Source: Gallibacterium genomosp. 3 (GTDB lineage Bacteria > Pseudomonadota > Gammaproteobacteria > Enterobacterales > Pasteurellaceae). Taken from it: 46,796 nucleotides of DNA. Shown here piece after piece: positions 1-9,235 of the stretch (position 1 is its first letter; the number at the start of each line of letters is the position of its first letter). The notes under the pieces are model-generated. The model was given only the letters and a program-made list of their open reading frames with translations, was not told the origin of the DNA and did not search any database. The position numbers and the translations under genes are program-made. The stretch spans positions 1-46,796 of the forward strand of contig NZ_JTJR01000018.1 of the NCBI RefSeq assembly GCF_001678475.1. The letters run 5' to 3'.

Positions 1-91
1 CAACAAGATTTTTTGAAGTTTTACTCTTCTTAAAACGAATCCGCTTACCTCTCTAGCAGTGGCTTGCCTTGCTCTTGTTGCGTGAGGCGGC

Positions 92-119
92 ATTATAGGG
101 ATTTTTTATTGGCTTGCAA
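92..119 (-). promoter_or_regulatory. Strong stable-RNA-type promoter, leftward
   Basis: Read on the minus strand there is a -35 TTGCAA (114-119), a 16-nt spacer and a perfect -10 TATAAT (92-97). These are followed by a GC-rich discriminator (GCCGCCTC) and preceded by an A/T-rich stretch. This is the layout of stringently controlled rRNA or tRNA promoters. About 80 nt of the transcript lie in the window with no start codon context, so the gene served lies to the left. An rRNA operon is my best guess; a tRNA or ribosomal-protein operon is also possible. Confidence 0.6.
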
Positions 120-236
120 TAGATTTTATGACGTAATTCACATTTTTTTATTTAACTGCCTAGAAATTCCGCAAAATGTATTGTTTTGCAGCAATTTTCT
201 TTTTACTCTGTATTTTTTATCCTAATGGAGATAATC

Positions 237-1061
237 ATGAATTTAACCCAATATATTGGTTTTGGTGTTGCTGGTAATTTTGCTGGTCACCTAGAACAAG
301 CTGGTGAAGCAAAGGATTTTGCTGATGTTGTAACCACAGAAGAATCTCAACCTAAAGCTATTTTCCCCTTTTATGTTCCTAATGCTAATAACTTCCTCGC
401 TACTTTTCCGTTGTCATCTACTGAAATAAAAATGCCCCAAGGTGCAGATAACTTACAAATTGAGCCTGAAGTCGCTGTATTTTTTAATATTGCATATGAT
501 GAAAATAAACAAGTTATAGGTTTAACTCCATCTGCTTTTGCTGCTTATAACGATTGTTCTATTCGTAAACCTAATGCCAAAAAAATCTGTGAAAAGAAAA
601 ATTGGGGGAAATCATCTAAAGGCCTATCTAGTACCATTTTACCGATCAATACTCTTGAGAAAGGCGGTGAATTAGATCATTTCCGTATTGCTTGTTATCA
701 CAAACGTCAGCAAGTATTAACCGCTTATGGTATTGATAGTCCAATTGCTGGCTATAATTATTTCAATCAGAAGCTAGTTGCTTGGTTAATTGACAGAATG
801 AATAACCAGCCCGATCAAGGTCCTATGAATAATATTGCCGAATTACTCCAACAAGCAAACTATCCTACCCAAGCAATTATTAGTATTGGTGCTACCCGCT
901 ATACTGAATTTGGTGAAACCAATTATTTACAAATTGGAGATACGAGTATTGTCGTTGTATACGATGGTCGCAAATATACTGAACAACAAATACAACAATT
1001 TGCTCAAACAGAAGCCTTTCCTGCTGATATTTCTGCATTAATACAAGCCGTTGTTTCTTAA
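237..1061 (+). CDS. DUF5718 family protein, function unknown
   Basis: A 274-residue cytosolic protein with no signal peptide or membrane segment. I recognise it as the DUF5718 family of small conserved proteins in Pasteurellaceae and epsilonproteobacteria, from the N-terminal GFGVAGNFAGHLEQAGEA, the central IEPEVAVFFNI and the IRKPNAKKICEKKNWG stretches. The overall pattern recalls the fumarylacetoacetate-hydrolase fold, but that is an impression only. The ATG at 237 is preferred over a TTG at 186 because GGAG sits 6 nt upstream of it and the extra 17 residues are low-complexity hydrophobic. The gene stands alone: the stable-RNA promoter diverges from it on the left, and a bidirectional terminator separates it from the convergent era on the right. 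No biochemical role can be assigned. Confidence 0.75.
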   Translation: MNLTQYIGFGVAGNFAGHLEQAGEAKDFADVVTTEESQPKAIFPFYVPNANNFLATFPLSSTEIKMPQGADNLQIEPEVAVFFNIAYDENKQVIGLTPSAFAAYNDCSIRKPNAKKICEKKNWGKSSKGLSSTILPINTLEKGGELDHFRIACYHKRQQVLTAYGIDSPIAGYNYFNQKLVAWLIDRMNNQPDQGPMNNIAELLQQANYPTQAIISIGATRYTEFGETNYLQIGDTSIVVVYDGRKYTEQQIQQFAQTEAFPADISALIQAVVS

Positions 1062-1067
1062 TTATAA

Positions 1068-1101
1068 AAAGGCCTCAAAAGATTGATCTTTTGAGGCCTT
1101 T
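1068..1101. terminator. Bidirectional rho-independent terminator
   Basis: A perfect 16-bp inverted repeat (1068-1083 and 1086-1101) with a 2-nt loop, A-rich on the left and T-rich on the right. It lies between the convergent DUF5718 gene and era and would terminate both transcripts. Confidence 0.85.
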
Positions 1102-1117
1102 ATTACACTATTTTCAA

Positions 1118-2041
1118 CTAATCATCCATATAACCTAAACTTCTTAACGCACGTTCATCATCAGCCCAACCACTTTTCACTTTTACCCAAAGTTCTAAAT
1201 GTACTTTAGCATCAAATAAACGCTGCATATCTTGTCTAGCTTCTGTGCCGATTGTTTTTAATTTTTGTCCTTGATGACCGATCACCATCTTTTTCTGACC
1301 TTCACGTTCTACCAGAATCAGTCCATTAATTTCTAAAGTTCCACGTTCATTAACTTTAAATTGCTCAATTTCTACTGTTACTGAATAAGGTAACTCCTCT
1401 CCCATAAAGCGCATTAACTTTTCACGAATAATCTCTGATGCCATAAAACGCTGTGAACGATCAGTAATATACTCTTCAGGGAAATGATGTACACCTTTGC
1501 GTAAAGATTGACGCACAATTTGTTGTAATTGATGTACATTATTACCACGTTGTGCAGAAATTGGGATAATCTCCTTAAAATTAAATTTCTCTGTTAGTTG
1601 TTGAATAAATGGTAATAACTCATCTTTATTCTTAATATTATCAATCTTATTAATCGCTAACACCACAGGTGCTTTAGCACTACGCAACTTATTCAGCACC
1701 ATTTCATCATCTTCATTCCAATGTGTGCCATCTACCACAAAGATGATCAAATCAACATCAGTAATTGCACTACTTGCCGCACGATTCATTAAACGGTTAA
1801 TTGCACGTTTTTCTTCAATATGTAATCCGGGAGTATCCACATAAACCGCTTGATAAGCACCCTCAGTATGAATACCTACAATACGATGGCGTGTTGTTTG
1901 TGCTTTACGTGAAGTAATCGAAATTTTTTGCCCTAAAATTTTATTTAGTAATGTTGATTTACCTACATTTGGGCGTCCTACAATCGCCACAAATCCACAA
2001 TAGGTTTCTGATTCTGTTAAACTTTGCTGATTTTCTGTCAT
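1118..2041 (-). CDS. era: GTPase Era
   Basis: Era is an essential GTPase that binds the 3' end of 16S rRNA and helps mature the 30S subunit. The 307-residue product has the GTPase domain at the N-terminus: G1 GRPNVGKS (22-29), G3 DTPG (69-72) and G4 NKID (131-134). A C-terminal KH RNA-binding domain includes the [15 protein letters not shown] segment. Length is close to the usual 295-305. It is the last gene of the leftward lepA-lepB-rnc-era operon, 16 nt after rnc, with GAGAAGAG just upstream of the ATG. The pairing of rnc with era is the classical gammaproteobacterial arrangement and couples rRNA processing to ribosome assembly. Nothing is unusual in the sequence. Confidence 0.97.
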   Translation of the reverse strand: MTENQQSLTESETYCGFVAIVGRPNVGKSTLLNKILGQKISITSRKAQTTRHRIVGIHTEGAYQAVYVDTPGLHIEEKRAINRLMNRAASSAITDVDLIIFVVDGTHWNEDDEMVLNKLRSAKAPVVLAINKIDNIKNKDELLPFIQQLTEKFNFKEIIPISAQRGNNVHQLQQIVRQSLRKGVHHFPEEYITDRSQRFMASEIIREKLMRFMGEELPYSVTVEIEQFKVNERGTLEINGLILVEREGQKKMVIGHQGQKLKTIGTEARQDMQRLFDAKVHLELWVKVKSGWADDERALRSLGYMDD

Positions 2042-2057
2042 TCTCTTCTCATTAAAA

Positions 2058-2738
2058 TTATTTTATTTTTAACACTGCTAAAATTTTTTCAGCAGCAGCT
2101 TGTTCTGCTTTACGACGACTACTACCTACACCTTCAAAGACTTCTGCAAGTTGTTGAATTTGACACGTTACCTTGAATGTTTGATTATGTGCTTCACCTT
2201 TAATATCCACTACGGTGTAAGTTGGTAAAGGCTGACGAATACCTTGTAGATATTCTTGTAATCTCGTTTTAGGATCTTTTTGGCTATCACCCGGCTCAAT
2301 TTCAGCTAAACGTTGTCTATACCAAGTTAATATAACCTCTTGAGCAGTTTTAATTCCGCTATCTAAATGAATAGCACCAATAATAGCTTCTACCCCATCA
2401 GATAAAATTGAACTACGACGATAACCGCCACTTTTCAATTCACCAGGCCCCAGTTTTAAGTAATCGCCAAGATCAAATTCAATAGCAATTTGTGCTAAAG
2501 TCTGCTCCCGCACTAAGGTAGCTCGCATTCTACTTAAATCTCCCTCTGGCGATTTAGGAAATCGATGATATAACGCTTCGCCAATAGTGAAATTTAAAAT
2601 TGAGTCCCCTAAAAATTCTAAACGTTCATTATGCACACTTGCCGCGCTTCTATGAGTTAACGCTTGTTGCAATAATCTAATTTGGCTAAATTGATAACCT
2701 ATTTTTCTTTGTAATCTCTCTAAATGTTCAGTATTCAT
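2058..2738 (-). CDS. rnc: Ribonuclease III
   Basis: RNase III is a homodimeric endonuclease that cuts double-stranded RNA, above all the stems of the 30S rRNA precursor. The 226-residue protein carries the signature ERLEFLGDS at residues 38-46. The metal-binding acidic residues are present, including D114 and E117 in DGVEAI, equivalent in position to the catalytic Glu117 of the E. coli enzyme. A double-stranded RNA-binding domain occupies about residues 150-226, ending in the typical [11 protein letters not shown] helix. The start codon lies 2 nt after the lepB stop with no strong ribosome binding site, which suggests translational coupling to lepB. Complete and ordinary. Confidence 0.97.
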   Translation of the reverse strand: MNTEHLERLQRKIGYQFSQIRLLQQALTHRSAASVHNERLEFLGDSILNFTIGEALYHRFPKSPEGDLSRMRATLVREQTLAQIAIEFDLGDYLKLGPGELKSGGYRRSSILSDGVEAIIGAIHLDSGIKTAQEVILTWYRQRLAEIEPGDSQKDPKTRLQEYLQGIRQPLPTYTVVDIKGEAHNQTFKVTCQIQQLAEVFEGVGSSRRKAEQAAAEKILAVLKIK

Positions 2739-2740
2739 AA

Positions 2741-3712
2741 TTATTTGATGGTTTCAAAGAAGCGCTCTGTCCGAATTCCTGTCGGCCATTCACCCTCTTT
2801 TTTATCTAAACTTAACCAGATCACTGTTGCTTTACCGACAATATTTTGTTCTGGTACGAAACCCCAAAAGCGACTGTCATTACTATTATCGCGATTGTCC
2901 CCCATGACAAAATATTCTCCCTCTGGGACTGTCCACTCTCCAACAGGATTTCCTTCTTGTTTGAAATAGTATGGATCATAATTGAAACGATCTGGATTCA
3001 ATAAAATTTGATGTGTTACAGCACCAATCTCAGTACGCTCAATTTGTGCATTGCCGTGATATACAAATTCTGGATTTGGTGTTAAACCTTCATATCGATA
3101 AGTCTCACTTGGGCAAGTTTCTTCCTTACAAGCTGGTGTTACAGTTAATACCCCATCTTGTTGATCATATTTAATATGATCTCCCGGTAGCCCAATTACC
3201 CGTTTAATATAATCAACATTAGGCTGAATTGGTGCTTTAAAAACAATCACATCCCCACGTTTTGGTTCCCCTAATGGAATCCATTTATTTTGGAATACAG
3301 GATCTTTAATCCCATATTCGTATTTATTCACTAATAAAAAATCACCTACACGTAACGTCGGCTCCATAGACCCTGATGGAATTTGAAAGGGTTCATATAA
3401 AAATGAACGTACAATTAACACTATCGCTAAGACAGGAAATAATGAAGCAACAAATTCGGCACTCTCCGAAATAGGTTCAATACGTGCTTTTTCTTCATCT
3501 GTTAATTGTTTACCGCTCCGTTGTTCCGCACGAGCAATTTGACGTAAGCGTTTCGGTTGCAGCACAAAGCGATGATAACACCAAAAAATTCCTGATAAAG
3601 CAGAAAAAACAATCAGCAAGATAGTAAATGTATTAGGTAATTGGAAGTAATCTAATACTTTCCACAATACAAAACCAATTCCCAATAAAATAGGCAAGAA
3701 AAAATTCGACAT
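2741..3712 (-). CDS. lepB: Signal peptidase I
   Basis: The inner-membrane serine protease that removes signal peptides from exported proteins. The 323 residues begin with hydrophobic segments (about 5-20, 27-46 and 87-106), followed by a periplasmic catalytic domain. The catalytic serine is in SGSMEPT (Ser115) and the general-base lysine in [11 protein letters not shown] (Lys170); the [11 protein letters not shown] box is also present. A cysteine pair (CKEETC) sits in the periplasmic domain, as in E. coli LepB. AAGGAG is well placed before the ATG. It follows lepA by 9 nt and precedes rnc by 2 nt in one operon. Confidence 0.96.
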   Translation of the reverse strand: MSNFFLPILLGIGFVLWKVLDYFQLPNTFTILLIVFSALSGIFWCYHRFVLQPKRLRQIARAEQRSGKQLTDEEKARIEPISESAEFVASLFPVLAIVLIVRSFLYEPFQIPSGSMEPTLRVGDFLLVNKYEYGIKDPVFQNKWIPLGEPKRGDVIVFKAPIQPNVDYIKRVIGLPGDHIKYDQQDGVLTVTPACKEETCPSETYRYEGLTPNPEFVYHGNAQIERTEIGAVTHQILLNPDRFNYDPYYFKQEGNPVGEWTVPEGEYFVMGDNRDNSNDSRFWGFVPEQNIVGKATVIWLSLDKKEGEWPTGIRTERFFETIK

Positions 3713-3721
3713 ACTTGCTCC

Positions 3722-5518
3722 TTATTTGTCTTTTCCTACATGAAGAATAGCTAAAAACGCCTCTTGTGGAACTTCAACGTTACCTAGAGATTTCATCCGT
3801 TTTTTACCTTCTTTCTGTTTCTGTAACAGTTTTTTCTTACGGCTAACATCACCACCATAACATTTCGCCAAAACGTTCTTACGTAATTGTTTTACCGTTG
3901 AACGTGCAATAATATGGTTGCCTATCGCAGCTTGAATCGCAATATCAAATTGCTGACGAGGAATTAACTCTTTCATCTTTTCAACTAATTCACGACCACG
4001 GTATGGCGCATTATCTTTATGAACGATTAATGCTAACGCATCAACACGATCACCATTAATCATAATATCAACTCGCACCATATCTGCTGCTTGGAATCGC
4101 TTAAATGAATAATCTAATGATGCATAACCACGAGAAGTAGATTTCAAACGGTCAAAGAAATCTAAGACAACTTCCCCCATTGGAATTTCATAAGTTAAGG
4201 CAACTTGATTACCATGATAGACCATATGAGTTTGTACCCCACGTTTCTCTACACATAATGTAATCACATTCCCTAAATACTCTTGTGGCAAGAGCATATT
4301 ACATTCGGCAATAGGTTCTCGAATTTCCTCAATGTTATTGATTGGCGGTAATTTCGCTGGACTATCAACATACACTACTTCACCATTCGTCATTGCAACT
4401 TCATAAATTACCGTTGGTGCGGTGGTAATCAAATCGAGATCATATTCACGCTCTAAACGCTCTTGAATGATCTCCATATGTAATAGCCCTAAGAAACCAC
4501 AACGGAAACCAAAACCTAATGCGCTTGAATTTTCTGGCTCATAGAATAATGAAGCATCATTTAAGCTCAATTTGCCTAATGCATCACGAAATGCTTCATA
4601 ATCATCAGAACTTACAGGGAATAATCCTGCATAAACTTGTGGTTTTACCTTTTTAAATCCTGGTAGTGGTTTGTCTGCTGGATTATGGTGTAACGTCAAA
4701 GTATCCCCAACAGGGGCGCCAAGAATATCCTTAATTCCACAAACAACCCAACCTACTTCACCACATGAAAGTTCTGTCGTATCCACCTGCTTAGGCGTAA
4801 AGATCCCTAAACGATCCACACCATAACTTTGACCAGAACTCATTACCTTAATTTTGTCACCTTTCTTGAGCGTACCATTTTTAATCCGAACTAATGACAC
4901 CACGCCAAGATAGTTATCAAACCAAGAATCAATAATTAACGCTTGCAATGGTGCGTCAGGATCACCTTTCGGTGCTGGAATACGTTTAACAATTTCTTCT
5001 AAAACATCCTCTACACCAAGCCCTGTTTTCGCTGAACAACGCACTGCATCAACCGCATCAATCCCAACGATATCCTCAATTTCTTCTGCCACACGTTCTG
5101 GATCTGCGGCAGGTAAATCAATTTTATTTAAAATCGGTACCACTTCGAGATCCATTTCTATCGCTGTATAACAGTTAGCTAAGGTCTGTGCTTCCACACC
5201 TTGTCCTGCATCCACAACCAATAATGCACCTTCACAAGCTGCTAATGAACGAGAAACTTCATAAGAAAAGTCAACGTGTCCTGGCGTATCAATAAAATTT
5301 AGTTGATAAGTTTCACCATTTTTAGCGGTATAGTCTAAGGTCACACTTTGTGCCTTAATGGTAATACCACGTTCACGTTCTAGATCCATCGAATCTAGCA
5401 CCTGTTCTTCCATTTCACGTTCAGTTAATCCACCGCACACTTGGATTAAACGATCCGAAAGCGTTGATTTACCATGATCAATATGAGCAATAATTGAGAA
5501 ATTACGGATATTCTTCAT
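3722..5518 (-). CDS. lepA: Elongation factor 4 (ribosome back-translocase)
   Basis: LepA/EF4 is a translational GTPase that acts on stalled or mistranslocated ribosomes and in 30S assembly. The 598-residue product has G1 AHIDHGKST (11-19), the effector segment [11 protein letters not shown]3 DTPGH and G4 NKID. EF-G-like domains II, III and V follow, with the EF4-specific lysine-rich C-terminal region ([16 protein letters not shown]). Length is typical (about 598). It is the first gene of the lepA-lepB-rnc-era operon. The roughly 110 nt upstream are A/T-rich, and I see only weak promoter candidates and no good ribosome binding site before the ATG. Confidence 0.97.
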   Translation of the reverse strand: MKNIRNFSIIAHIDHGKSTLSDRLIQVCGGLTEREMEEQVLDSMDLERERGITIKAQSVTLDYTAKNGETYQLNFIDTPGHVDFSYEVSRSLAACEGALLVVDAGQGVEAQTLANCYTAIEMDLEVVPILNKIDLPAADPERVAEEIEDIVGIDAVDAVRCSAKTGLGVEDVLEEIVKRIPAPKGDPDAPLQALIIDSWFDNYLGVVSLVRIKNGTLKKGDKIKVMSSGQSYGVDRLGIFTPKQVDTTELSCGEVGWVVCGIKDILGAPVGDTLTLHHNPADKPLPGFKKVKPQVYAGLFPVSSDDYEAFRDALGKLSLNDASLFYEPENSSALGFGFRCGFLGLLHMEIIQERLEREYDLDLITTAPTVIYEVAMTNGEVVYVDSPAKLPPINNIEEIREPIAECNMLLPQEYLGNVITLCVEKRGVQTHMVYHGNQVALTYEIPMGEVVLDFFDRLKSTSRGYASLDYSFKRFQAADMVRVDIMINGDRVDALALIVHKDNAPYRGRELVEKMKELIPRQQFDIAIQAAIGNHIIARSTVKQLRKNVLAKCYGGDVSRKKKLLQKQKEGKKRMKSLGNVEVPQEAFLAILHVGKDK

Positions 5519-5624
5519 AGATGAGTAATATTAATACTTTAGTTAGTTAATTAAAAAATAATCGGAAGATTTTACAAGAAACTAGGAAAAACTGCTACTA
5601 GAAAGGAATTTGTTACGCTACTCA

Positions 5625-5652
5625 GTAAAAAGGCAGATTTTGCGTCTGCCTT
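5625..5652 (-). terminator. Rho-independent terminator after nfuA
   Basis: An 8-bp stem (5630-5637 with 5645-5652) with a 7-nt loop. On the minus strand it is followed by a run of five T. It lies just beyond the nfuA stop codon and upstream of lepA, and so insulates the two transcripts. Confidence 0.75.
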
Positions 5653-5667
5653 CATTTACTTGATTGT

Positions 5668-6252
5668 TTAGTAATAAGAATGTTCACCACGTTGATGTTC
5701 TGTTACATCTTTCACACCCTTCAATTCCCCATCAAATTGTGCAAGCAGTTGTTTTTCCACTCCTTCTTTTAAGGTTACATCAACCATTGAACAACCATTA
5801 CAACCGCCACCAAATTGTAAAATCGCTTCGCCTTCATCTGTGATTTCAATCAGCGTAATACGTCCACCATGGCTAGCTAATTGAGGATTAATTTGTGTTT
5901 GAATCACATAATCAACACGTTCAATTAACGGCGCATCATCAGCCACTTTACGCATTTTTGCGTTTGGTGCTTTTAGGGTTAATTGTGTTCCCATATCATC
6001 GGTAATAAAATCAATTTCTGCATCTTCCAAAAATGGCAGACTAATCTCATCAACAAATGCAGAAAAAGTTTCATATTTCATCTCACTATCTGTTGCTTCT
6101 ACTGCAGAAGGCGGACAATAAGAAACACCACATTCCGCATTTGGTGTACCTGGGTTTACCACAAAAATACGAATATTTGTTCCTTCTTCTTGTTGATCGA
6201 GTAGTTTGCGGAAGTGTGCTTGTGCTGCACTAGAAATTTTAATTTGTTGCAT
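5668..6252 (-). CDS. nfuA: Fe/S biogenesis protein NfuA
   Basis: NfuA is an iron-sulfur cluster carrier that delivers [4Fe-4S] clusters to apoproteins under oxidative stress or iron limitation. The 194-residue product has an N-terminal A-type-carrier-like domain (degenerate, as is usual for NfuA) and a C-terminal NifU-like domain. The cluster-ligating CNGC motif is at Cys151 and Cys154. I chose the ATG at 6252 because AAGGGA lies upstream and the protein then starts [11 protein letters not shown], as in homologues. A start at 6309 would add 19 residues with no counterpart. It is a single-gene unit with its own terminator, located near comF as in many gammaproteobacteria. Confidence 0.93.
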   Translation of the reverse strand: MQQIKISSAAQAHFRKLLDQQEEGTNIRIFVVNPGTPNAECGVSYCPPSAVEATDSEMKYETFSAFVDEISLPFLEDAEIDFITDDMGTQLTLKAPNAKMRKVADDAPLIERVDYVIQTQINPQLASHGGRITLIEITDEGEAILQFGGGCNGCSMVDVTLKEGVEKQLLAQFDGELKGVKDVTEHQRGEHSYY

Positions 6253-6339
6253 AATGCTTTTATCCCTTAATAAATACTTGACTGATATAGTCGGGAATAA
6301 TACGCTCAATCAAAAAAATTTTCCACTCCCCAACCACAA

Positions 6340-7062
6340 TCAATCTATTTTTTGCGTTTTACATAATGCCCAAACTTGTATTTCTGTAATACCCTCTCGC
6401 TGTAAACAATGACAAATCTCCGTCATTGTTGTCCCTGTTGTAATAACATCATCAATAATTGCCACTGACTTTACTGTTTTTGGTAATGGTTTTTGCAATA
6501 TAAATGCTTGTGCCAAATTTTGTTGTCGTTGGATTGCGGTTTTTCCTCGCTGTGTTTCAGTGGCTCGATAACGGACAACAACATCATCTCGATAAGGAAT
6601 CTTTAACCATTTACTTAAATAATGGGTTAGCAGCGTTGCTTGGTTATAACCTCTATGCCATTGTCGTTGATGATGTAAAGGTACAGGAATCAATAAATCG
6701 GGCAGTTGTAGTTGATGGGTACACCGTGCCTTTCTAACCGCTAAGTACAACCAACGCGCTAAACTCCGATCAAGATAATAAGCTTGATTAAACTTAAATT
6801 GATAAATTAGTGAACGTAATGGTTCTGCAAATGCAGATACAAACACAATCTGTTGCCAACTCGGTGGAGAAAGCAAACATACCCCGCACTGTAACTGATC
6901 CTCTGGCAACGCAGTGCCACAACGTCCACAATAACAAAATTGCGGTAATTGCCGATAACAAAGAGAACAAATACCATGCTGCCCAATGGCTAAACGGCGT
7001 TGACAAATAAAACAAGATGTATCAAAAAGATTCGTATTTTTCATCTTGTCAGCATATAGCAT
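6340..7062 (-). CDS. comF: ComF family protein (phosphoribosyltransferase fold)
   Basis: The 240-residue product has an N-terminal cluster of CxxC pairs (CFIC, CSLC, CGRC, CGVC) that probably binds zinc. The C-terminal phosphoribosyltransferase domain contains the PRPP-binding loop VAIIDDVITTGTT. This combination defines ComF/GntX, required for DNA uptake in naturally competent Pasteurellaceae, where it acts in the cytoplasm on incoming single-stranded DNA. Two ATG codons are possible, at 7062 and 7044 (MKNTNLFD), and neither has a convincing ribosome binding site. The gene faces away from the HAD gene, and a degenerate CRP/Sxy-like palindrome lies 30-53 nt upstream. Whether this organism is competent cannot be read from the window. 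Confidence 0.85.
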   Translation of the reverse strand: MLYADKMKNTNLFDTSCFICQRRLAIGQHGICSLCYRQLPQFCYCGRCGTALPEDQLQCGVCLLSPPSWQQIVFVSAFAEPLRSLIYQFKFNQAYYLDRSLARWLYLAVRKARCTHQLQLPDLLIPVPLHHQRQWHRGYNQATLLTHYLSKWLKIPYRDDVVVRYRATETQRGKTAIQRQQNLAQAFILQKPLPKTVKSVAIIDDVITTGTTMTEICHCLQREGITEIQVWALCKTQKID

Positions 7063-7091
7063 TCATCACAGTAACAGTCTCTCCATTCTCC

Positions 7092-7115
7092 TTTTTGTGA
7101 GCTCTTTCGAGAAAA
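7092..7115. promoter_or_regulatory. Possible CRP-S (Sxy-dependent) competence site
   Basis: A degenerate palindrome TTTTTGTGA, 6 nt, TCGAGAAAA lies between divergent comF and the HAD gene. One half has the CRP core TGTGA; the other half is closer to TCGCA of CRP-S sites than to TCACA. Competence genes such as comF are known CRP-S targets in Haemophilus. The match is imperfect, so this is a candidate only. Confidence 0.3.
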
Positions 7116-7171
7116 TAAGAAAAAATGGTATGATTGCTGCTCCTTGTTTCTAATAAAAAGATGTTTGAAGT

Positions 7172-7987
7172 ATGTTAAAAGCACCAATTAAAGTTATTTT
7201 TTTTGATATTGATGAAACCCTCTATGTAAAAGATAAAGCTATCCTGCCTGATACTGTTCCAACCGTTATTCGTAGTTTAAAACGTAAAGGCATTATTCCC
7301 GCTATCGCAACAGGTCGAGCAAGATGCGCCTTCCCCGAGAAAATTGATCAATTAATTAAACAAGAAGGTATTGAACTATTTGTCACGATCAATGGGCAAT
7401 ATAATAGCTATCAAAACCAGGTTATTGCTAAACATCCTATTGATACCGCTGATATTGAACGTATTGTTCACTTTTTAAATCAACACCAAATTGAATATGC
7501 TTTTGTTGGAAATGAGGGCATTGCAGTATCCAATATTACTCCTCACCTAAAACAAGCACTCGATCCGATTACAACACGTTACTTTATCGACAAAAATTAT
7601 TATCAAGCCCATGAAATCTACCAGTTACTTCTGTTCTATGCTGCGGAACAAGATCAATTTATAGCTGATTCAGGTATTCTTAAGGATAAGTTTAAAACTG
7701 TGCGTTGGCATGACTACTCTGTTGACTGTTTAGTGGCGACTGGTTCTAAAGCAAGTGGGATTGATGCAGTCGTTGAACACCTCGGTTTAACAATAGACAA
7801 TGTAATGGCATTTGGTGATGGTCTTAATGATATTGAAATGATTAGTCATGTTGGCACAGGCGTTGCCATGGGAAATGCTCATCCAGAACTAAAAAAAGTT
7901 GCTGACTATACAACCGAAGATATTGAACACGATGGGCTATTAAAAGGTTTACTTGCCTTAGGTGTACTTAATTCATCCGATCTATAA
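7172..7987 (+). CDS. Cof-type HAD-IIB phosphatase
   Basis: A 271-residue haloacid-dehalogenase-superfamily hydrolase of the Cof/YidA group, which dephosphorylates small sugar phosphates or cofactor phosphates in the cytosol. Motif I is FFDIDET, with the nucleophile Asp12 and acid/base Asp14; the motif IV region is FGDGLNDIEM; and the central C2-type cap domain lies roughly at residues 85-185. The third residue of motif I is Glu rather than the more common Gly (DxDGT), which is seen in some members. The substrate is not predictable. It is divergent from comF. A perfect 13-bp inverted repeat about 35 nt after its stop codon may act as a weak terminator as well as holding a CRP site. Confidence 0.85.
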   Translation: MLKAPIKVIFFDIDETLYVKDKAILPDTVPTVIRSLKRKGIIPAIATGRARCAFPEKIDQLIKQEGIELFVTINGQYNSYQNQVIAKHPIDTADIERIVHFLNQHQIEYAFVGNEGIAVSNITPHLKQALDPITTRYFIDKNYYQAHEIYQLLLFYAAEQDQFIADSGILKDKFKTVRWHDYSVDCLVATGSKASGIDAVVEHLGLTIDNVMAFGDGLNDIEMISHVGTGVAMGNAHPELKKVADYTTEDIEHDGLLKGLLALGVLNSSDL

Positions 7988-8027
7988 TCTCACCTTTACA
8001 ACCGTAAAACATTCGTTACACTCTGCA

Positions 8028-8049
8028 TTTTGTGATATCTCTCACAAAA
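8028..8049. promoter_or_regulatory. Near-consensus CRP binding site
   Basis: TGTGA (8031-8035), six bases, TCACA (8042-8046), flanked by TTT and AAA: an almost perfect CRP operator, embedded in a longer perfect inverted repeat (8023-8035 with 8042-8054). It lies 144 nt upstream of the ABC substrate-binding-protein start codon. TATTAT (8071-8076) places a possible start site close to the class II distance, and TATAAC (8112-8117) is an alternative -10. The likely target is the importer operon. Confidence 0.65.
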
Positions 8050-8192
8050 TGCAGATTAATTCCAATAAACTATTATCAATCAAAGATCTTCTCAATAAAG
8101 TCGCTCTGTGCTATAACTAACTCACTTATTGTAAAACAATGTGTAACGTTAATTTTACAGCCAAACATTAATAATGCACGAAAGGAGCGACT

Positions 8193-9164
8193 ATGAAAAA
8201 ATTTAAACTCACCTTATGGGCAACATTAGCAGCAACCACTTTATTAACCGGTAATACAATCGCAGCTGAGATGAAAAATGTTGCGATTACCGCAATTGTT
8301 GAACATCCTGCACTTGATGCGGTCCGTCAAGGTACAATTGCTGAATTAAAAAAAGAGGGGTTTGAAGAAGGTAAAAACCTAAAAATCGATTTCCAAAGTG
8401 CACAAGGCAATACTGCCACAGCGGCGCAAATTGCCCGTAAGTTTGTTGGTGATAAACCTGATGTTATCGTAGCAATCGGTACACCAAGTGCCCAAGCTGT
8501 CGCAGCAGCAACTCGCCATATTCCACTTGTTTTCTCCGCAATTAGTGATCCTGTGGCGGCAAAATTAGTAAAATCTTGGGAAGCTTCTGGTACAAATATC
8601 ACTGGAACTTCAGACGCTCTACTAATCCAACCTCAAATTGACTTAATTAAACGTTTAATCCCGAATCTAAAAGCTATCGGCTTTGTATATAGTTCAGGGG
8701 AAGTCAATTCAACTGTCGTATTAAAACAATTACAAGAAGCGGGTAAAGCCAATGGTTTTACCGTTGTTGAAGCGCCAGCACCACGTACAACCGATATTAG
8801 TACCGCAGCTCGCAGCTTGAAAGGTCGAGTTGATGCTATTTATACCTCAACAGATAATGGTGTCGTTTCTGCCTATGAATCACTTTATAAAAGTGCATTA
8901 GATGCAGGTATTCCACTTATCGCCGCTGATACTAGTACAGTTTCTCGTGGTGCAATTGCGGCATTATCCAATAACTACTACACCCTAGGTGAAGAAACTG
9001 GAAAAATTGTTGGTTCTATCTTAAAAGGTGAAAAAGCTGGCAATATTCCAGTAAAAACAATGGATAAATTAGATCTTTATCTTAACTTAAAAGCAGCTAA
9101 AGCATTTGGTGTGAAAGTTCCTCAAGATTTAATTGATTCCGCAAAAGACGTAATTAAAGAATAA
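8193..9164 (+). CDS. ABC transporter substrate-binding protein (TrpX/PF04392 type)
   Basis: A 323-residue periplasmic binding protein with a signal peptide, predicted to be cleaved after TIAA (residue 25). The first domain contains the family features DVIVAIGTPSAQAV and the VFSAISDPVAA segment. This is the ABC_sub_bind/TrpX family, whose members bind aromatic amino acids or related small solutes; the ligand here is unknown. AAGGAG stands before the ATG. It is the first gene of a three-gene importer operon (binding protein, permease, ATPase). A hairpin between it and the permease probably lets the binding protein be made in excess, as is usual. The upstream CRP site suggests catabolite control, which would fit a carbon or nitrogen source. 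Confidence 0.88.
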   Translation: MKKFKLTLWATLAATTLLTGNTIAAEMKNVAITAIVEHPALDAVRQGTIAELKKEGFEEGKNLKIDFQSAQGNTATAAQIARKFVGDKPDVIVAIGTPSAQAVAAATRHIPLVFSAISDPVAAKLVKSWEASGTNITGTSDALLIQPQIDLIKRLIPNLKAIGFVYSSGEVNSTVVLKQLQEAGKANGFTVVEAPAPRTTDISTAARSLKGRVDAIYTSTDNGVVSAYESLYKSALDAGIPLIAADTSTVSRGAIAALSNNYYTLGEETGKIVGSILKGEKAGNIPVKTMDKLDLYLNLKAAKAFGVKVPQDLIDSAKDVIKE

Positions 9165-9175
9165 CTGCTTTGTTT

Positions 9176-9204
9176 GATAGGTATAGCTTCAAGTTATACC
9201 TATC
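9176..9204 (+). terminator. Intra-operon hairpin after the binding-protein gene
   Basis: A perfect 10-bp stem (9176-9185 with 9195-9204), a 9-nt loop and a T-rich but interrupted tail. It lies 12 nt after the binding-protein stop codon, the usual position for a partial terminator or 3'-end mRNA stabiliser in binding-protein operons. Confidence 0.55.
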
Positions 9205-9235
9205 TGTTGTTTTCATTTAACGTAATATTATTACT

